From positions 41,199-105,198 of the forward strand of contig MWOX01000133.1 in assembly GCA_002026005.1 (NCBI GenBank): a DNA stretch of 64,000 nt. Reading direction: 5' to 3'. Position numbers and translations under genes: made by a program. This DNA is from Prochlorococcus sp. HOT208_60m_808M21 (GTDB lineage: Bacteria; Cyanobacteriota; Cyanobacteriia; PCC-6307; Cyanobiaceae). Below the pieces are notes generated by a model. It was not told the DNA's origin. It saw only the letters and a program-made list of their open reading frames with translations, and searched no databases. The number at the start of each line of letters is the position of its first letter. Position 1 is the stretch's first letter. Below, one piece after another: positions 54,326 to 61,719 of this stretch.

Positions 54326-55096
54326 TTAATAATTAGAGATTGAATTTGAATTCAATAAGGAAATTGAAGGCCTTATATAAATAAAAATAGACCCATACAT
54401 ATCCTGCATAATTCTCATTTCATCGTCTAAATATACAATTGAAACCTGGCAATTTGGCGATTCTTTATTCCAAGGTAACTTATTCCATACCTCTTTAACT
54501 GGATACCATCTATCCATAAGTAATTCACTAAATAATGGAATCTTATTAAGTCCATCAACTTTGGAAACTTTTGTCTTTTGTAAGTTCATATCAAGTAAAT
54601 TATTTCTTAAAACTAAATCACTTGCTAGGGTTATTACTCTTCCTCCAAAAGTAGGTAATAGTTTGAACCAACCTAAGATAGGAATAGTTGTAAGCCCAAA
54701 TATTGTAGTGTCAAAAGTAGATATAAATTCTTTTTTTTCAAAATCAATCTTTTGTGCAATTCTCCCAATAGTTGATATGCCAAAGGATCCTACTTGCAAT
54801 TGATGTAATTTAAAAAAAAGATTACTTTTAAATTTATCATTTAATGCCTTTTCAATAGCAAGGAAGAAAGGAGAACTTCGAAATAATTCAACATTAGAAA
54901 AAATCAATTCCCACTCTCCAGACAATAATTCTTCTGACATTTCAAAACTAAAGTCCTTAAGAGCATCAATCAATTTATCCATTTCATTAGCTTTTTCCTC
55001 ATACATAGGAGAAATTAATTTATTTAATCTTTGCCCTCTATCTGTAACAGCAGCTATTTTATATATATTTGACTTTATTTCTCTTATTTCTTTCAT
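54326..55096 (-). CDS. Plastid-lipid-associated (PAP/fibrillin) family protein
   Basis: The 256-residue protein of the fibrillin family has LSGEWELIFSNVELFRSSPF (about residues 58-77), the typical start of the lipocalin-like barrel. GSFGISTIGRIAQKIDF follows, then a late strand with IVYLDDEMRIMQDMYGSIFIYIR. In plants and cyanobacteria these bind lipophilic compounds at thylakoids and help under photooxidative stress. The exact ligand is unknown. A second member is encoded at 57528. Confidence 0.88.
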   Translation of the reverse strand: MKEIREIKSNIYKIAAVTDRGQRLNKLISPMYEEKANEMDKLIDALKDFSFEMSEELLSGEWELIFSNVELFRSSPFFLAIEKALNDKFKSNLFFKLHQLQVGSFGISTIGRIAQKIDFEKKEFISTFDTTIFGLTTIPILGWFKLLPTFGGRVITLASDLVLRNNLLDMNLQKTKVSKVDGLNKIPLFSELLMDRWYPVKEVWNKLPWNKESPNCQVSIVYLDDEMRIMQDMYGSIFIYIRPSISLLNSNSISNY

Positions 55097-55181
55097 AACT
55101 CCAATACAAGAAATACTAATTAATCTTAGGAATTTAATTTGAAGTTGATGGCAATTTTAATAATGCTGGTAATAAAACCAA

Positions 55182-55364
55182 TTAATATTCTCCCCACCTT
55201 TTACCAATATCAAAACCCCATTCAGTGGTTAATCTAATTACATCATCATGATTCTTGCATTTTGTAAGGGATAACTTTTTACTAGGATTATTTTTTATTA
55301 GCTCAGCAATTTGATTAAGTTGCTCTATTTTTTTTAGAAAATTACTTAGATCTTTATCTGACAT
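55182..55364 (-). CDS. Nif11-like small protein
   Basis: The 60-residue protein has a start SDKDLSNFLKKIEQLNQIAE, a central VIRLTTEWGFDIG and final GKRWGEY that fit the Nif11 domain, a short helical family. Nif11 forms the leader peptide of many cyanobacterial precursor peptides. Here there is no Gly-Gly cleavage site and no Cys/Ser/Thr-rich core, so this is a stand-alone Nif11 protein rather than an obvious lanthipeptide precursor. Confidence 0.75.
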   Translation of the reverse strand: MSDKDLSNFLKKIEQLNQIAELIKNNPSKKLSLTKCKNHDDVIRLTTEWGFDIGKRWGEY

Positions 55365-55368
55365 TTAT

Positions 55369-55476
55369 CTAGGAAGTAAATTTTTGATCATAAGTAAATA
55401 TGTAATAAAGAACCCAGGCAACACCAATAATAAGAATTGCAATCATTATATTTACTGACCAAACTACTTCTATCAT
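55369..55476 (-). CDS. Tiny single-span membrane protein (35 aa)
   Basis: The product is MIEVVWSVNIMIAILIIGVA followed by WVLYYIFTYDQKFTS. One long hydrophobic helix with an aromatic cluster at its exit is the form of a small complex subunit. It lies five bases upstream of the Nif11-like gene on the same strand and is probably cotranscribed with it. Confidence 0.55.
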   Translation of the reverse strand: MIEVVWSVNIMIAILIIGVAWVLYYIFTYDQKFTS

Positions 55477-55602
55477 GTAATTTTTTTTATATATTTTTAA
55501 TATATCCAAAATTTAAATTAAATTAACCGTTAGTAATTTAAATCAAGAACAAAACACTATCTTTTCTGAGTGTATAAAATAGTATTAAATAGTTTAAAAA
55601 TT

Positions 55603-55782
55603 ATGGGAGAAGCTAAGAGAAGGGAAGAGTTAGGCTTACCTCCTAGAGAAAAGAAAAAGGAAAAACAAACATCGAAAAATCAACTAAACAAAATTTTAAA
55701 TAAATATCCTTATTTACCTTTCATTTTAGGTTTTTCATTACTAGCAATATTAATTATCGATTTAGTTAATTACTACAAATAG
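55603..55782 (+). CDS. Small basic membrane protein, DUF2839-like
   Basis: The start chosen is ATG at 55603, giving 59 residues beginning MGEAKRREELGLPPREKKKE, a start seen in the DUF2839-type cyanobacterial proteins. An upstream in-frame start at 55570 is less likely. A basic N-terminal half is followed by one membrane helix (about residues 37-54, LPFILGFSLLAILIIDLV). Function is unknown. Confidence 0.72.
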   Translation: MGEAKRREELGLPPREKKKEKQTSKNQLNKILNKYPYLPFILGFSLLAILIIDLVNYYK

Positions 55783-55867
55783 ATATATAAAAAGGGGATA
55801 CTTTTAGCAGAAGAGAAGATTATCTTCGCAATTGCGAAATTATTTTTCCATAATAAAAATAAAACTC

Positions 55868-56053
55868 ATGAAACCGATTAACACCTCATGCGCCTTAATT
55901 TTAGGGGTACTAACTTTGTTTTCAACATCTAATGCAAATGCAGGTGGCTGCAGTTCTCATACTGAGAAGAAGGCAGAAATTGAATGCTTGTCTGATGATA
56001 AAAAATGTATAGAAGCGAAAGAAAAAGAATCACTATACAAAGTTGAGGCCTAA
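55868..56053 (+). CDS. Small exported cysteine-containing protein
   Basis: From ATG 55868 the product is 61 residues. It has a signal peptide (MKPINTSCALILGVLTLFST, cleavage near NANA) and a mature part GGCSSHTEKKAEIECLSDDK then KCIEAKEKE. The GGC...CL...C layout resembles the protein at 42410-42631. A longer form from 55832 adds 12 residues and looks less like an export signal. It ends exactly where the next gene starts. Confidence 0.65.
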   Translation: MKPINTSCALILGVLTLFSTSNANAGGCSSHTEKKAEIECLSDDKKCIEAKEKESLYKVEA

Positions 56054-56356
56054 ATGTTTGATAATCTTGGAACTGCTCTAGTACAGGCATTAGGCTTCTT
56101 TGCTGTTTTTGGTTTTTTTGTATATCAAACTTTATTTGCAGATAGCAAACCCAAAAATTCAAAATCAATTCCTAAAAAAACAAAGATTTCCGACAAAAAA
56201 GAATCAATTAAAAAAGAACCTAAAAAAGGCTTATTTAACAGAAAATCTAAACCTGTTGAAGAGAATTTAACAGTCCAAAAAAAGGGATTATTTGGGAGAA
56301 AAAAAGAAGTTATTAAAGAAGAGATTAAACCAAAGAAAAAAGGTTGGTTTAAATAG
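56054..56356 (+). CDS. Membrane protein with KKGLF basic repeats
   Basis: The 100-residue product has an N-terminal membrane helix (about residues 8-27, ALVQALGFFAVFGFFVYQTL) and a very basic tail. Three related repeats occur: KKGLFNRKSKP, KKGLFGRKKEV and KKKGWFK, spaced about 20 residues. The tail is likely disordered and could bind nucleic acid, lipid or an acidic partner. It begins at the base after the stop of the upstream exported Cys protein, so the two are cotranslated. Confidence 0.7.
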   Translation: MFDNLGTALVQALGFFAVFGFFVYQTLFADSKPKNSKSIPKKTKISDKKESIKKEPKKGLFNRKSKPVEENLTVQKKGLFGRKKEVIKEEIKPKKKGWFK

Positions 56357-56442
56357 GTAAAGGTACTTAAACTCTTTTTTGATATCTTTTATACAAAAAC
56401 TTTTTTTAGTAACTTTATAATTTATAGAAGAAAATATCTAAA

Positions 56443-56577
56443 ATGAACCATAGAGAAATCACAAAAAAATATAGCGAGTTACTTAACAAGGCTGAGTTTG
56501 CTACTGGCCGTAAGGAAGTTGTAGGTCTTTTAAAAAAAGCTGCCAAATTGAAATCTCAAATAGAAATCAATTATTAG
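56443..56577 (+). CDS. Small basic helical protein (44 aa)
   Basis: The product begins MNHREITKKYSELLNKAEFA and continues TGRKEVVGLLKKAAKLKSQI to EINY. It looks like two amphipathic basic helices, a soluble microprotein. It is preceded by GAAGAAA, a weak ribosome-binding site. It is unassigned, but the composition is clearly coding-like. Confidence 0.62.
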   Translation: MNHREITKKYSELLNKAEFATGRKEVVGLLKKAAKLKSQIEINY

Positions 56578-56662
56578 ATCTTAAAATTAGTTTAATTCTA
56601 AATGTAAAAAATTTTTTTATATTAGTTTTTACATGAGATAATCTGCATAGATTATTTTTCTT

Positions 56663-56842
56663 ATGAATAAAAAAGGTTATACAACCGAAAGCGGTGGTAG
56701 ACAAAATGGTTTTGCAATTGAACCAGAAATTAACCCCATATCAGAAGGCGAATCAAAGAAATCCATATTTTTATTTATTGGAATATTATTACCTTTTCTA
56801 ATAGGCGGTTTTTATTATTTAAGGACTCTGGATATATTCTGA
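56663..56842 (+). CDS. Ssl1498-like small membrane protein (light-harvesting-like)
   Basis: The 59-residue product begins MNKKGYTTESGGRQNGFAIE then PEINP. It thus resembles the YTTE-GG-xNxFAxEP start of the Ssl1498 family of small light-harvesting-like proteins. One membrane helix follows (about residues 36-54) with a short tail. The chlorophyll-binding helix motif of true HLIPs is not present. The role in cyanobacteria is unknown. Confidence 0.75.
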   Translation: MNKKGYTTESGGRQNGFAIEPEINPISEGESKKSIFLFIGILLPFLIGGFYYLRTLDIF

Positions 56843-56846
56843 TATT

Positions 56847-57026
56847 TTATAAGCCATTTTTAGCAATATATTCTTCTGAACTAACTATATCTTGCATTAA
56901 GCTCTCTGATGAAGGATTAAATCCATTTTGCTCTAAAAAAGATTTAACCTTTTCAAATTTTTGCTGAATTTTCTTTGTATATGGAGTTGTCATCAAATAA
57001 TCATCTTTTTCTGTTGAATAGTTCAT
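56847..57026 (-). CDS. Small soluble protein (59 aa)
   Basis: The product begins MNYSTEKDDYLMTTPYTKKI. A helix QQKFEKVKSFLEQNGFNP and a Ser/Glu-rich end finishing YIAKNGL follow. It is convergent with the Ssl1498-like gene, four bases apart. The amino-acid make-up supports a real gene. The family is unknown. Confidence 0.6.
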   Translation of the reverse strand: MNYSTEKDDYLMTTPYTKKIQQKFEKVKSFLEQNGFNPSSESLMQDIVSSEEYIAKNGL

Positions 57027-57163
57027 TTGATTAACGGATTACTTTTACAATTAAATTTTGCAAAATATGCTATCTCTAGTGAAGTTATAAATATTACATA
57101 AATAATTTAATAGTAATAAATACTTATAAGTTGTTTGTGTGAGGTCGATATTAGTTGATTTTT

Positions 57164-57451
57164 TTAAAGAGTACTTATAGTAACTAGTTCCATTAAATCT
57201 CTGGACTGTAGATATTTTTGAAATACTTCAGAATAAAATGCTTTTTTAGCAGCAAATTTTGATTCGAATTCAATTACTAATCCAAGCTGACCTCCATCCC
57301 ATTCATTTGAGGTTGATTCTTGTATTAAATCTCTTTTTACTATTACTCCTCCCACAGATTTAATCCAAGGCAATACTGTTCTTATATATTCCAGAAATAA
57401 ATCAGCATTTGGAATTGAAATTTTCTTTAGCCAATAGCTCTTTGTCATCAA
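57164..57451 (-). CDS. DUF1330-like protein
   Basis: The 95-residue protein has a ferredoxin-like (dimeric alpha/beta barrel) pattern: ISIPNADLFLEYIRTVLPWIKSVGGVIVKRD (as helix then strand), GQLGLVIEFESKFAAKKAFYS, and EVFQKYLQSRDL. These are the DUF1330 landmarks. No activity is known. It is divergent from the fibrillin-like gene at 57528. Confidence 0.78.
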   Translation of the reverse strand: MMTKSYWLKKISIPNADLFLEYIRTVLPWIKSVGGVIVKRDLIQESTSNEWDGGQLGLVIEFESKFAAKKAFYSEVFQKYLQSRDLMELVTISTL

Positions 57452-57527
57452 ATCAACATATTCTGGGTAGAATATAGCACATGGAGGTAAGTATTTATCC
57501 TTAGCTATATACTCCAGCGTTTATTAA

Positions 57528-58070
57528 ATGGAAACCGAAAATGATTTATTAAATTTACTTCTTAAATCTCCAAATTCAGAGAGTATACGTACTATTGCCG
57601 AACAACTTGAAATTGATCATAATTTTTCCTACACCAAAGATGGAAATGATTTGCAGGGTGTTTGGGAACTTAGGTGGAGTAGTTCTAATAGTCCCTTTTT
57701 AAAATATTCTCCTTTTATTGATAACCTTCAAATTCTTGATCCCTTAAATTTAAATGGTCTTAATTTACTTAAACCTAGAGGAATAAAATCAATTATTGGT
57801 ACTGGCATTTTAATAAGACTTAATTACATAAATGAAAAAAAAATTGGGGTCAAATTTACACATGCTGGTGTTATTGGTCCTAAATTTGGAAGAAAAAATA
57901 TAAAGGCTATGAAAGAAATAAATAATGAACAATTAGGGTGGTTAGAGATAACTTATTTAAGCAATAAGCTGAGAATCTGTAGAGGTGATAAAGGAACTTT
58001 ATTTGTTTTAAGAAAAATAAATTCACCGACTTTATTCAAGAATTTCAAGGAATTTATTAAAATCTATTAA
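57528..58070 (+). CDS. PAP/fibrillin-like protein, second copy
   Basis: The 180-residue protein has LQGVWELRWSSSNSPFLKYS near residue 42, matching the first strands of the fibrillin barrel. IIGTGILIRLNYINEKKIGVKF follows, and near the C-terminus WLEITYLSNKLRICRGDKG then LFVLRK, the family's closing strands. It is shorter than the 256-residue member at 54326 and lacks the N-terminal helical extension. It is predicted to bind a lipophilic ligand at the thylakoid. Confidence 0.82.
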   Translation: METENDLLNLLLKSPNSESIRTIAEQLEIDHNFSYTKDGNDLQGVWELRWSSSNSPFLKYSPFIDNLQILDPLNLNGLNLLKPRGIKSIIGTGILIRLNYINEKKIGVKFTHAGVIGPKFGRKNIKAMKEINNEQLGWLEITYLSNKLRICRGDKGTLFVLRKINSPTLFKNFKEFIKIY

Positions 58071-58079
58071 AAATAGAAA

Positions 58080-58373
58080 TTAATTCTTTATCCAAATAGA
58101 CTTTAATACGAAATAAATTGGTAAATATTTAAATGATTCTTTAGGTATTTCATAACTTAAGAATTTTAGTGCTTCTTCTAACCAGTAACCAATATCAAAT
58201 CCTAATAGAATTTTTTCTACAACAAACCAAAATTCTTTATCAAATATAATTCTGAAGTTTAAGTAAATATATTCCCAATGAAAAGTATTCCAATATTGGG
58301 TTAAAAATGAGGATAAAATAAGCCATAGTGATATAAATAGAAAACTTTTAAGAAATTTATAAAATTTTTTCAT
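58080..58373 (-). CDS. Small membrane protein (97 aa)
   Basis: The product has an N-terminal basic region and a hydrophobic helix (about residues 8-25). Aromatic, amphipathic segments follow (FHWEYIYLNFRIIFDKEFWF, GYWLEEALKFLSYEIPKES). No family is recognised. Its ATG overlaps the stop of a 23-codon upstream ORF (58370-58441) in an ATGA arrangement. Confidence 0.6.
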   Translation of the reverse strand: MKKFYKFLKSFLFISLWLILSSFLTQYWNTFHWEYIYLNFRIIFDKEFWFVVEKILLGFDIGYWLEEALKFLSYEIPKESFKYLPIYFVLKSIWIKN

Positions 58374-58504
58374 ATACCAGCAACTTTCTTATTTAATTTC
58401 AAATATCCCTTATTATTATTTGGATCAAATTTTATTTCCATGAAATATATTCAAAAAGATATAAAAATATTGAGAAAATAGTAAATTTGCGAGGCATTAA
58501 TAAT

Positions 58505-58630
58505 CTATTCTTCTTTTTTTAGATTCTGTGCCTTTAGATTTTTATTCTTAAGAAAAAATCCTAAAAAAAGAAAAGCAAAATATATTAGTAAACTTATGCC
58601 AAAAATTAAAACTATTTTTGAAATATCCAT
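58505..58630 (-). CDS. Tiny single-span membrane protein (41 aa)
   Basis: The product is MDISKIVLIFGISLLIYFAF followed by LFLGFFLKNKNLKAQNLKKE and a final Glu. It has one long hydrophobic helix and a basic tail. No family is recognised. Confidence 0.5.
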   Translation of the reverse strand: MDISKIVLIFGISLLIYFAFLFLGFFLKNKNLKAQNLKKEE

Positions 58631-58747
58631 AAATGGTTTTTTTTATAAATTACAGCATTTTTTGCAAAGTTTTATCTATGGTAATGATTTTTCATTTATC
58701 ACGATAACGAGCTTCAATTACTAAGCTAATAATATTATTTAAATCAT

Positions 58748-59161
58748 ATGCAAGTAGCTTTTGCCTGGAGCCTTTGTCTATCAGTTGGTGTTGTTTTATT
58801 ATCAATTATTCCATTAACTTTAGGGAGAGTTAAAGCGGGTTATTCTGTTGAAAATATGTCTGCTCCAAGGGCTTTATTCGATGAATTACCTTCTTTTGGA
58901 AAAAGAGCAGTTTGGTGTCATCAAAATTGTTGGGAAAGTATTTCTCTACATGCACCCGCATGTCTTCTTTGTTTGTTTACTTTAACTGACTCTAATATTG
59001 CAATTATTGCAGCATTGATTCATCCTATTTTTCGTTTTTTATATATTGGTGCATATGTATTTAATATCCCAACAGCTAGAGGTTTAATGTGGGCCTCAGG
59101 AATTTTTACGACACTTTTGCTTTATAAAGAGGGCTTAACTGAATTGATATATACTATTTAA
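58748..59161 (+). CDS. MAPEG-family membrane protein
   Basis: The 137-residue protein has four spans and MAPEG features: PRALFDELPSFGKRAVWCHQNCWESISLHAPA (the N-terminal Asn/Glu loop), then HPIFRFLYIGAYVFNIPTARGLMW. MAPEG members include membrane glutathione transferases and related proteins of unknown function. Its 3' end overlaps the Mrr-like gene tail to tail by four bases. Confidence 0.9.
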   Translation: MQVAFAWSLCLSVGVVLLSIIPLTLGRVKAGYSVENMSAPRALFDELPSFGKRAVWCHQNCWESISLHAPACLLCLFTLTDSNIAIIAALIHPIFRFLYIGAYVFNIPTARGLMWASGIFTTLLLYKEGLTELIYTI

Positions 59162-60027
59162 ACAATAAACTTTTCTAAATCTTTTAATTGGTATTCATTG
59201 ATTAGTTCCACTTTATTTGATTTTGCTAGTTGATGAGCAGACTTTGTAAAGCCAGATTTTGAGACTATTATTGCATGTGTACCTTTCCAAAATAATTTAC
59301 CAGCTGAAATTTCCTGAACTGCTTTATTCCCAATAGCTTTCTCATGATCTTTGCATTGAATACATATTCTCAAATCATTTATTGAAGCAATTAAGTCAAC
59401 CCCTTGATCTCCTGTATTAGGGGTTTCTTTTACTTCCCAGCCATTTTGTTTGAGAATTTCCATACAATGATTTTCAAATCTAATACCTTTTTTGTATTTT
59501 TCCTTGTTTTTACTTGGGTAGTTTTTTTCTATTAGGTTTAAGCATGATTTCTCTATTTGACTTGCTATGAATACAAACCAATCTTCAGTCTCCAGCTTTC
59601 TAATAGATCCAATTATCTCATCATCAATAGTAGGATTTTCATTACAATATGATCTCCACTTTTCGAAAAATAATTCAATACTGCCAAATTTTTTTAAAAT
59701 AACTTTTTCCCAGAAGTATGGTATACCCTCTTTAAATCGTTTGGATCCATTAAATATATTTTTCTCAATGGCTTTTTCCTCAAGGGGTGGATTGCCAATC
59801 CATTTTTTATAATCCTCGTTACCGTAAGCATCTATTTCCCTTAATCTGTTCCTCTCCTCTAACAAATTGTATTTGTTCTCTTCTATTAAATTATTAATTG
59901 TTTGAATAAAATAATTTGAATTTAAAGCATTATTTAATTTAAACTTTTTCTTTTTTAATTGGTAATCTCTTACAATTACAAAAATTAAAAAAATAATTAA
60001 AATAATTAAAATAAAAAAATTTTTCAT
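59158..60027 (-). CDS. Membrane-anchored Mrr-type restriction endonuclease-like protein
   Basis: The 289-residue protein has an N-terminal membrane helix (about 3-19), a charged helical linker (about 30-175) and a C-terminal Mrr_cat / PD-(D/E)xK nuclease domain. The domain has RFENHCMEILKQNGWEV (183-199), the active-site GDQGVDLIA with Asp211, ICIQCKDH with Gln224 and Lys226, and THAIIVSKSGFTKSAHQLAK. A catalytic nuclease is predicted. The target (modified DNA, phage DNA, or RNA) and the reason for membrane anchoring are unknown. No methyltransferase is adjacent. Confidence 0.9.
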   Translation of the reverse strand: MKNFFILIILIIFLIFVIVRDYQLKKKKFKLNNALNSNYFIQTINNLIEENKYNLLEERNRLREIDAYGNEDYKKWIGNPPLEEKAIEKNIFNGSKRFKEGIPYFWEKVILKKFGSIELFFEKWRSYCNENPTIDDEIIGSIRKLETEDWFVFIASQIEKSCLNLIEKNYPSKNKEKYKKGIRFENHCMEILKQNGWEVKETPNTGDQGVDLIASINDLRICIQCKDHEKAIGNKAVQEISAGKLFWKGTHAIIVSKSGFTKSAHQLAKSNKVELINEYQLKDLEKFIV

Positions 60028-60047
60028 TAAAGATTTTTATTTTCGAT

Positions 60048-60299
60048 CTAAAAAGTTTTTGTTTTTCTAATAACAAAATTATTTGTTGTTATAACTGAAG
60101 TTTCATTTACTTCAAACCCATTAATTGCTGATATTTCTCCCTTTATGCCTTCTAATGTTAATTGCTCGATAATGCCTTTTATTACTTCGTCCTCGACCAG
60201 TTTTCTATCAATTCTTTCAGGCGTGATATCTGTAAGCCATTTTGAAGTCTTTTTTTTTACAACCTCTGTAGGGTTAGTTATTTTTAAGTAGATAGCCAT
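60048..60299 (-). CDS. Small hypothetical protein
   Basis: The 83-residue soluble protein is mixed alpha/beta: MAIYLKITNPTEVVKKKTSK, helical RIDRKLVEDEVIKGIIEQL, then strands KGEISAINGFEV and TTNNFVIRKTKTF. No family is recognised. It is upstream of the Mrr-like gene by 20 bases on the same strand, so cotranscription is likely. A functional link is unproven. Confidence 0.65.
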   Translation of the reverse strand: MAIYLKITNPTEVVKKKTSKWLTDITPERIDRKLVEDEVIKGIIEQLTLEGIKGEISAINGFEVNETSVITTNNFVIRKTKTF

Positions 60300-60339
60300 T
60301 TTTTAATTCATTCAGTTGAATTATAAGCATTAAATCTTC

Positions 60340-60537
60340 TTAACTTTTATTATTGTCACTACTTTCCCACTCAAGAAATTGAAAAACAAAAATTGCAAAA
60401 ATAGAGAAAAATACTATAAACAACCCTAACCATCCTATAAATTTGTGCTCTGTAAAAAGATTTGTAAGCATTGATTTTTCTTGATATCTTGATTCCATTT
60501 CATATTGATAAGAATCAATAACTTGAAATATATTCAT
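60340..60537 (-). CDS. Small single-span membrane protein
   Basis: The 65-residue product has a polar, Gln/Glu-rich start (MNIFQVIDSYQYEMESRYQE), one membrane helix (about 34-53, WLGLFIVFFSIFAIFVFQFL) and a short acidic tail. No family is recognised. It shares orientation and close spacing with the two downstream genes. Confidence 0.62.
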   Translation of the reverse strand: MNIFQVIDSYQYEMESRYQEKSMLTNLFTEHKFIGWLGLFIVFFSIFAIFVFQFLEWESSDNNKS

Positions 60538-60579
60538 AATTAATAAGCAAATAAATCATTCAATTGGAGGATAATAGTT

Positions 60580-60999
60580 TCAACCGTTTAACCTAATAAA
60601 GGCTTCCGATAGGAAATCTGGCCTTTTTCTTATTATAGAAAAATTCAGTTTATTTATTAAGACTAAATTGACTTCAGCAATAGTTAAGATTTCATTTTTC
60701 TTGTTAAGAAATTTTGAAATTACATTAATCCTAGGACTTTTATCAATATTGAATTCGCTCTCGATTATTATTTTTTCACCAAGAAATAAAGGAGATTTAT
60801 ATTTTATTGAAGTATTGATTAATGGTAAATCAAAGCCATTTTTAGTTAGTTCGAAATAACTTATACCTACTTCTGATAGTGCATTTATTCGGCTTTCTTC
60901 AAGCCAATTAAAATATTTACCGTGCCACATCACGCCTGCATGATCTGAATCTTGAGGTAAAACAATTTTTTCTATTTTCCAAACTGGTTTTGAGTTCAT
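60580..60999 (-). CDS. Hot-dog fold acyl-CoA thioesterase (4HBT family)
   Basis: The 139-residue protein has the hot-dog signature LPQDSDHAGVMWHGKYFNWLEESR (about residues 15-38). The catalytic Asp is in the QDSDHAGVMWHG region and the long helix is LEESRINALSEVG. It resembles the thioesterase group that includes 1,4-dihydroxy-2-naphthoyl-CoA thioesterase, used in phylloquinone synthesis. That specific role is plausible for a photosynthetic bacterium but unproven. Confidence 0.88.
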   Translation of the reverse strand: MNSKPVWKIEKIVLPQDSDHAGVMWHGKYFNWLEESRINALSEVGISYFELTKNGFDLPLINTSIKYKSPLFLGEKIIIESEFNIDKSPRINVISKFLNKKNEILTIAEVNLVLINKLNFSIIRKRPDFLSEAFIRLNG

Positions 61000-61102
61000 C
61001 TTTTATTTAGAAAATTTTAATTCAATGAAAAAACTTATTTTGATATTGTAGATTAATTTTGTTTATTAACATAAGAATCATCAAGACTATATTTATAAAG
61101 GT

Positions 61103-61339
61103 ATGTTTAATCGTAAAAATAAAAGTAGAAAAATGAAGAAGATTTTTCAATGGGAAGAATATTTAAATTGGAAAAATATGTCAAAGGAACAGAAATTAAA
61201 TTTTAAAAGGGCGTGCTTGTTCCCATTTCTCGTATATATGGTTTATGTTTTTCTTAATCAGTACTCCTTGGCAATTCTTTTGTTACTAAGTCTTTATTTT
61301 TTAATTAGATTTAAAAATAGAAATAAGTTGGGAAGATGA
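61103..61339 (+). CDS. Small basic membrane protein
   Basis: The product is 78 residues, with a highly basic N-terminus (MFNRKNKSRKMKKIFQW), an amphipathic helix with WEEYLNWKNMSKEQKLNFKR, two hydrophobic helices (about 38-50 and 53-68) and a basic end. An in-frame ATG at 61133 is an alternative start. The family is unknown. Confidence 0.6.
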   Translation: MFNRKNKSRKMKKIFQWEEYLNWKNMSKEQKLNFKRACLFPFLVYMVYVFLNQYSLAILLLLSLYFLIRFKNRNKLGR

Positions 61340-61440
61340 ATATTTTTTTATTTTGATTTATATAGATTTGTTTTAAAATTATCTAGTTTTTCTAAATAAC
61401 TTTATTGACGTATGACAATAGTAATAGATAAATTTTTTTT

Positions 61441-61677
61441 ATGAAAAAAATTGTTTTGTTTTTATGTGTATTAGTTTTTTCAATATTTTCTAATACGAAT
61501 AATTTATTAGCAAAAGAAATTGAAAATAACATTAAAGATAATATTTCTAATAAAATTGAAGAAATTAAGCCTGATAATAAAAAAACTAATATTTCTAATT
61601 CTTCGGTAGAAGATATATTTGGTGATGAACAAACATTTCCATTCGTTGCAGGTTTGGGAAAAAATGCAGCTCATTGA
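61441..61677 (+). CDS. Small exported protein with FGDEQTFPFVAGL motif
   Basis: The 78-residue product begins with a signal peptide (MKKIVLFLCVLVFSIFSNTN, cleavage near LLAK). A polar Asn/Lys/Glu-rich stretch follows, ending in the hydrophobic IFGDEQTFPFVAGLGKNAAH. The contrast between the variable polar middle and the distinctive C-terminus suggests the end is the functional motif. No family is named. Confidence 0.65.
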   Translation: MKKIVLFLCVLVFSIFSNTNNLLAKEIENNIKDNISNKIEEIKPDNKKTNISNSSVEDIFGDEQTFPFVAGLGKNAAH

Positions 61678-61719
61678 TTTCAAGGTTCTTGATAATTTAG
61701 AAAAGATTTTTTAATACTA

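Noticed and set aside
55929..56168. Minus-strand ORF of 79 codons across the small exported and KKGLF genes
   Set aside because: The plus-strand genes have signal and membrane segments and exact abutment. The antisense frame is rich in Gln/His/Leu with no supporting signals.
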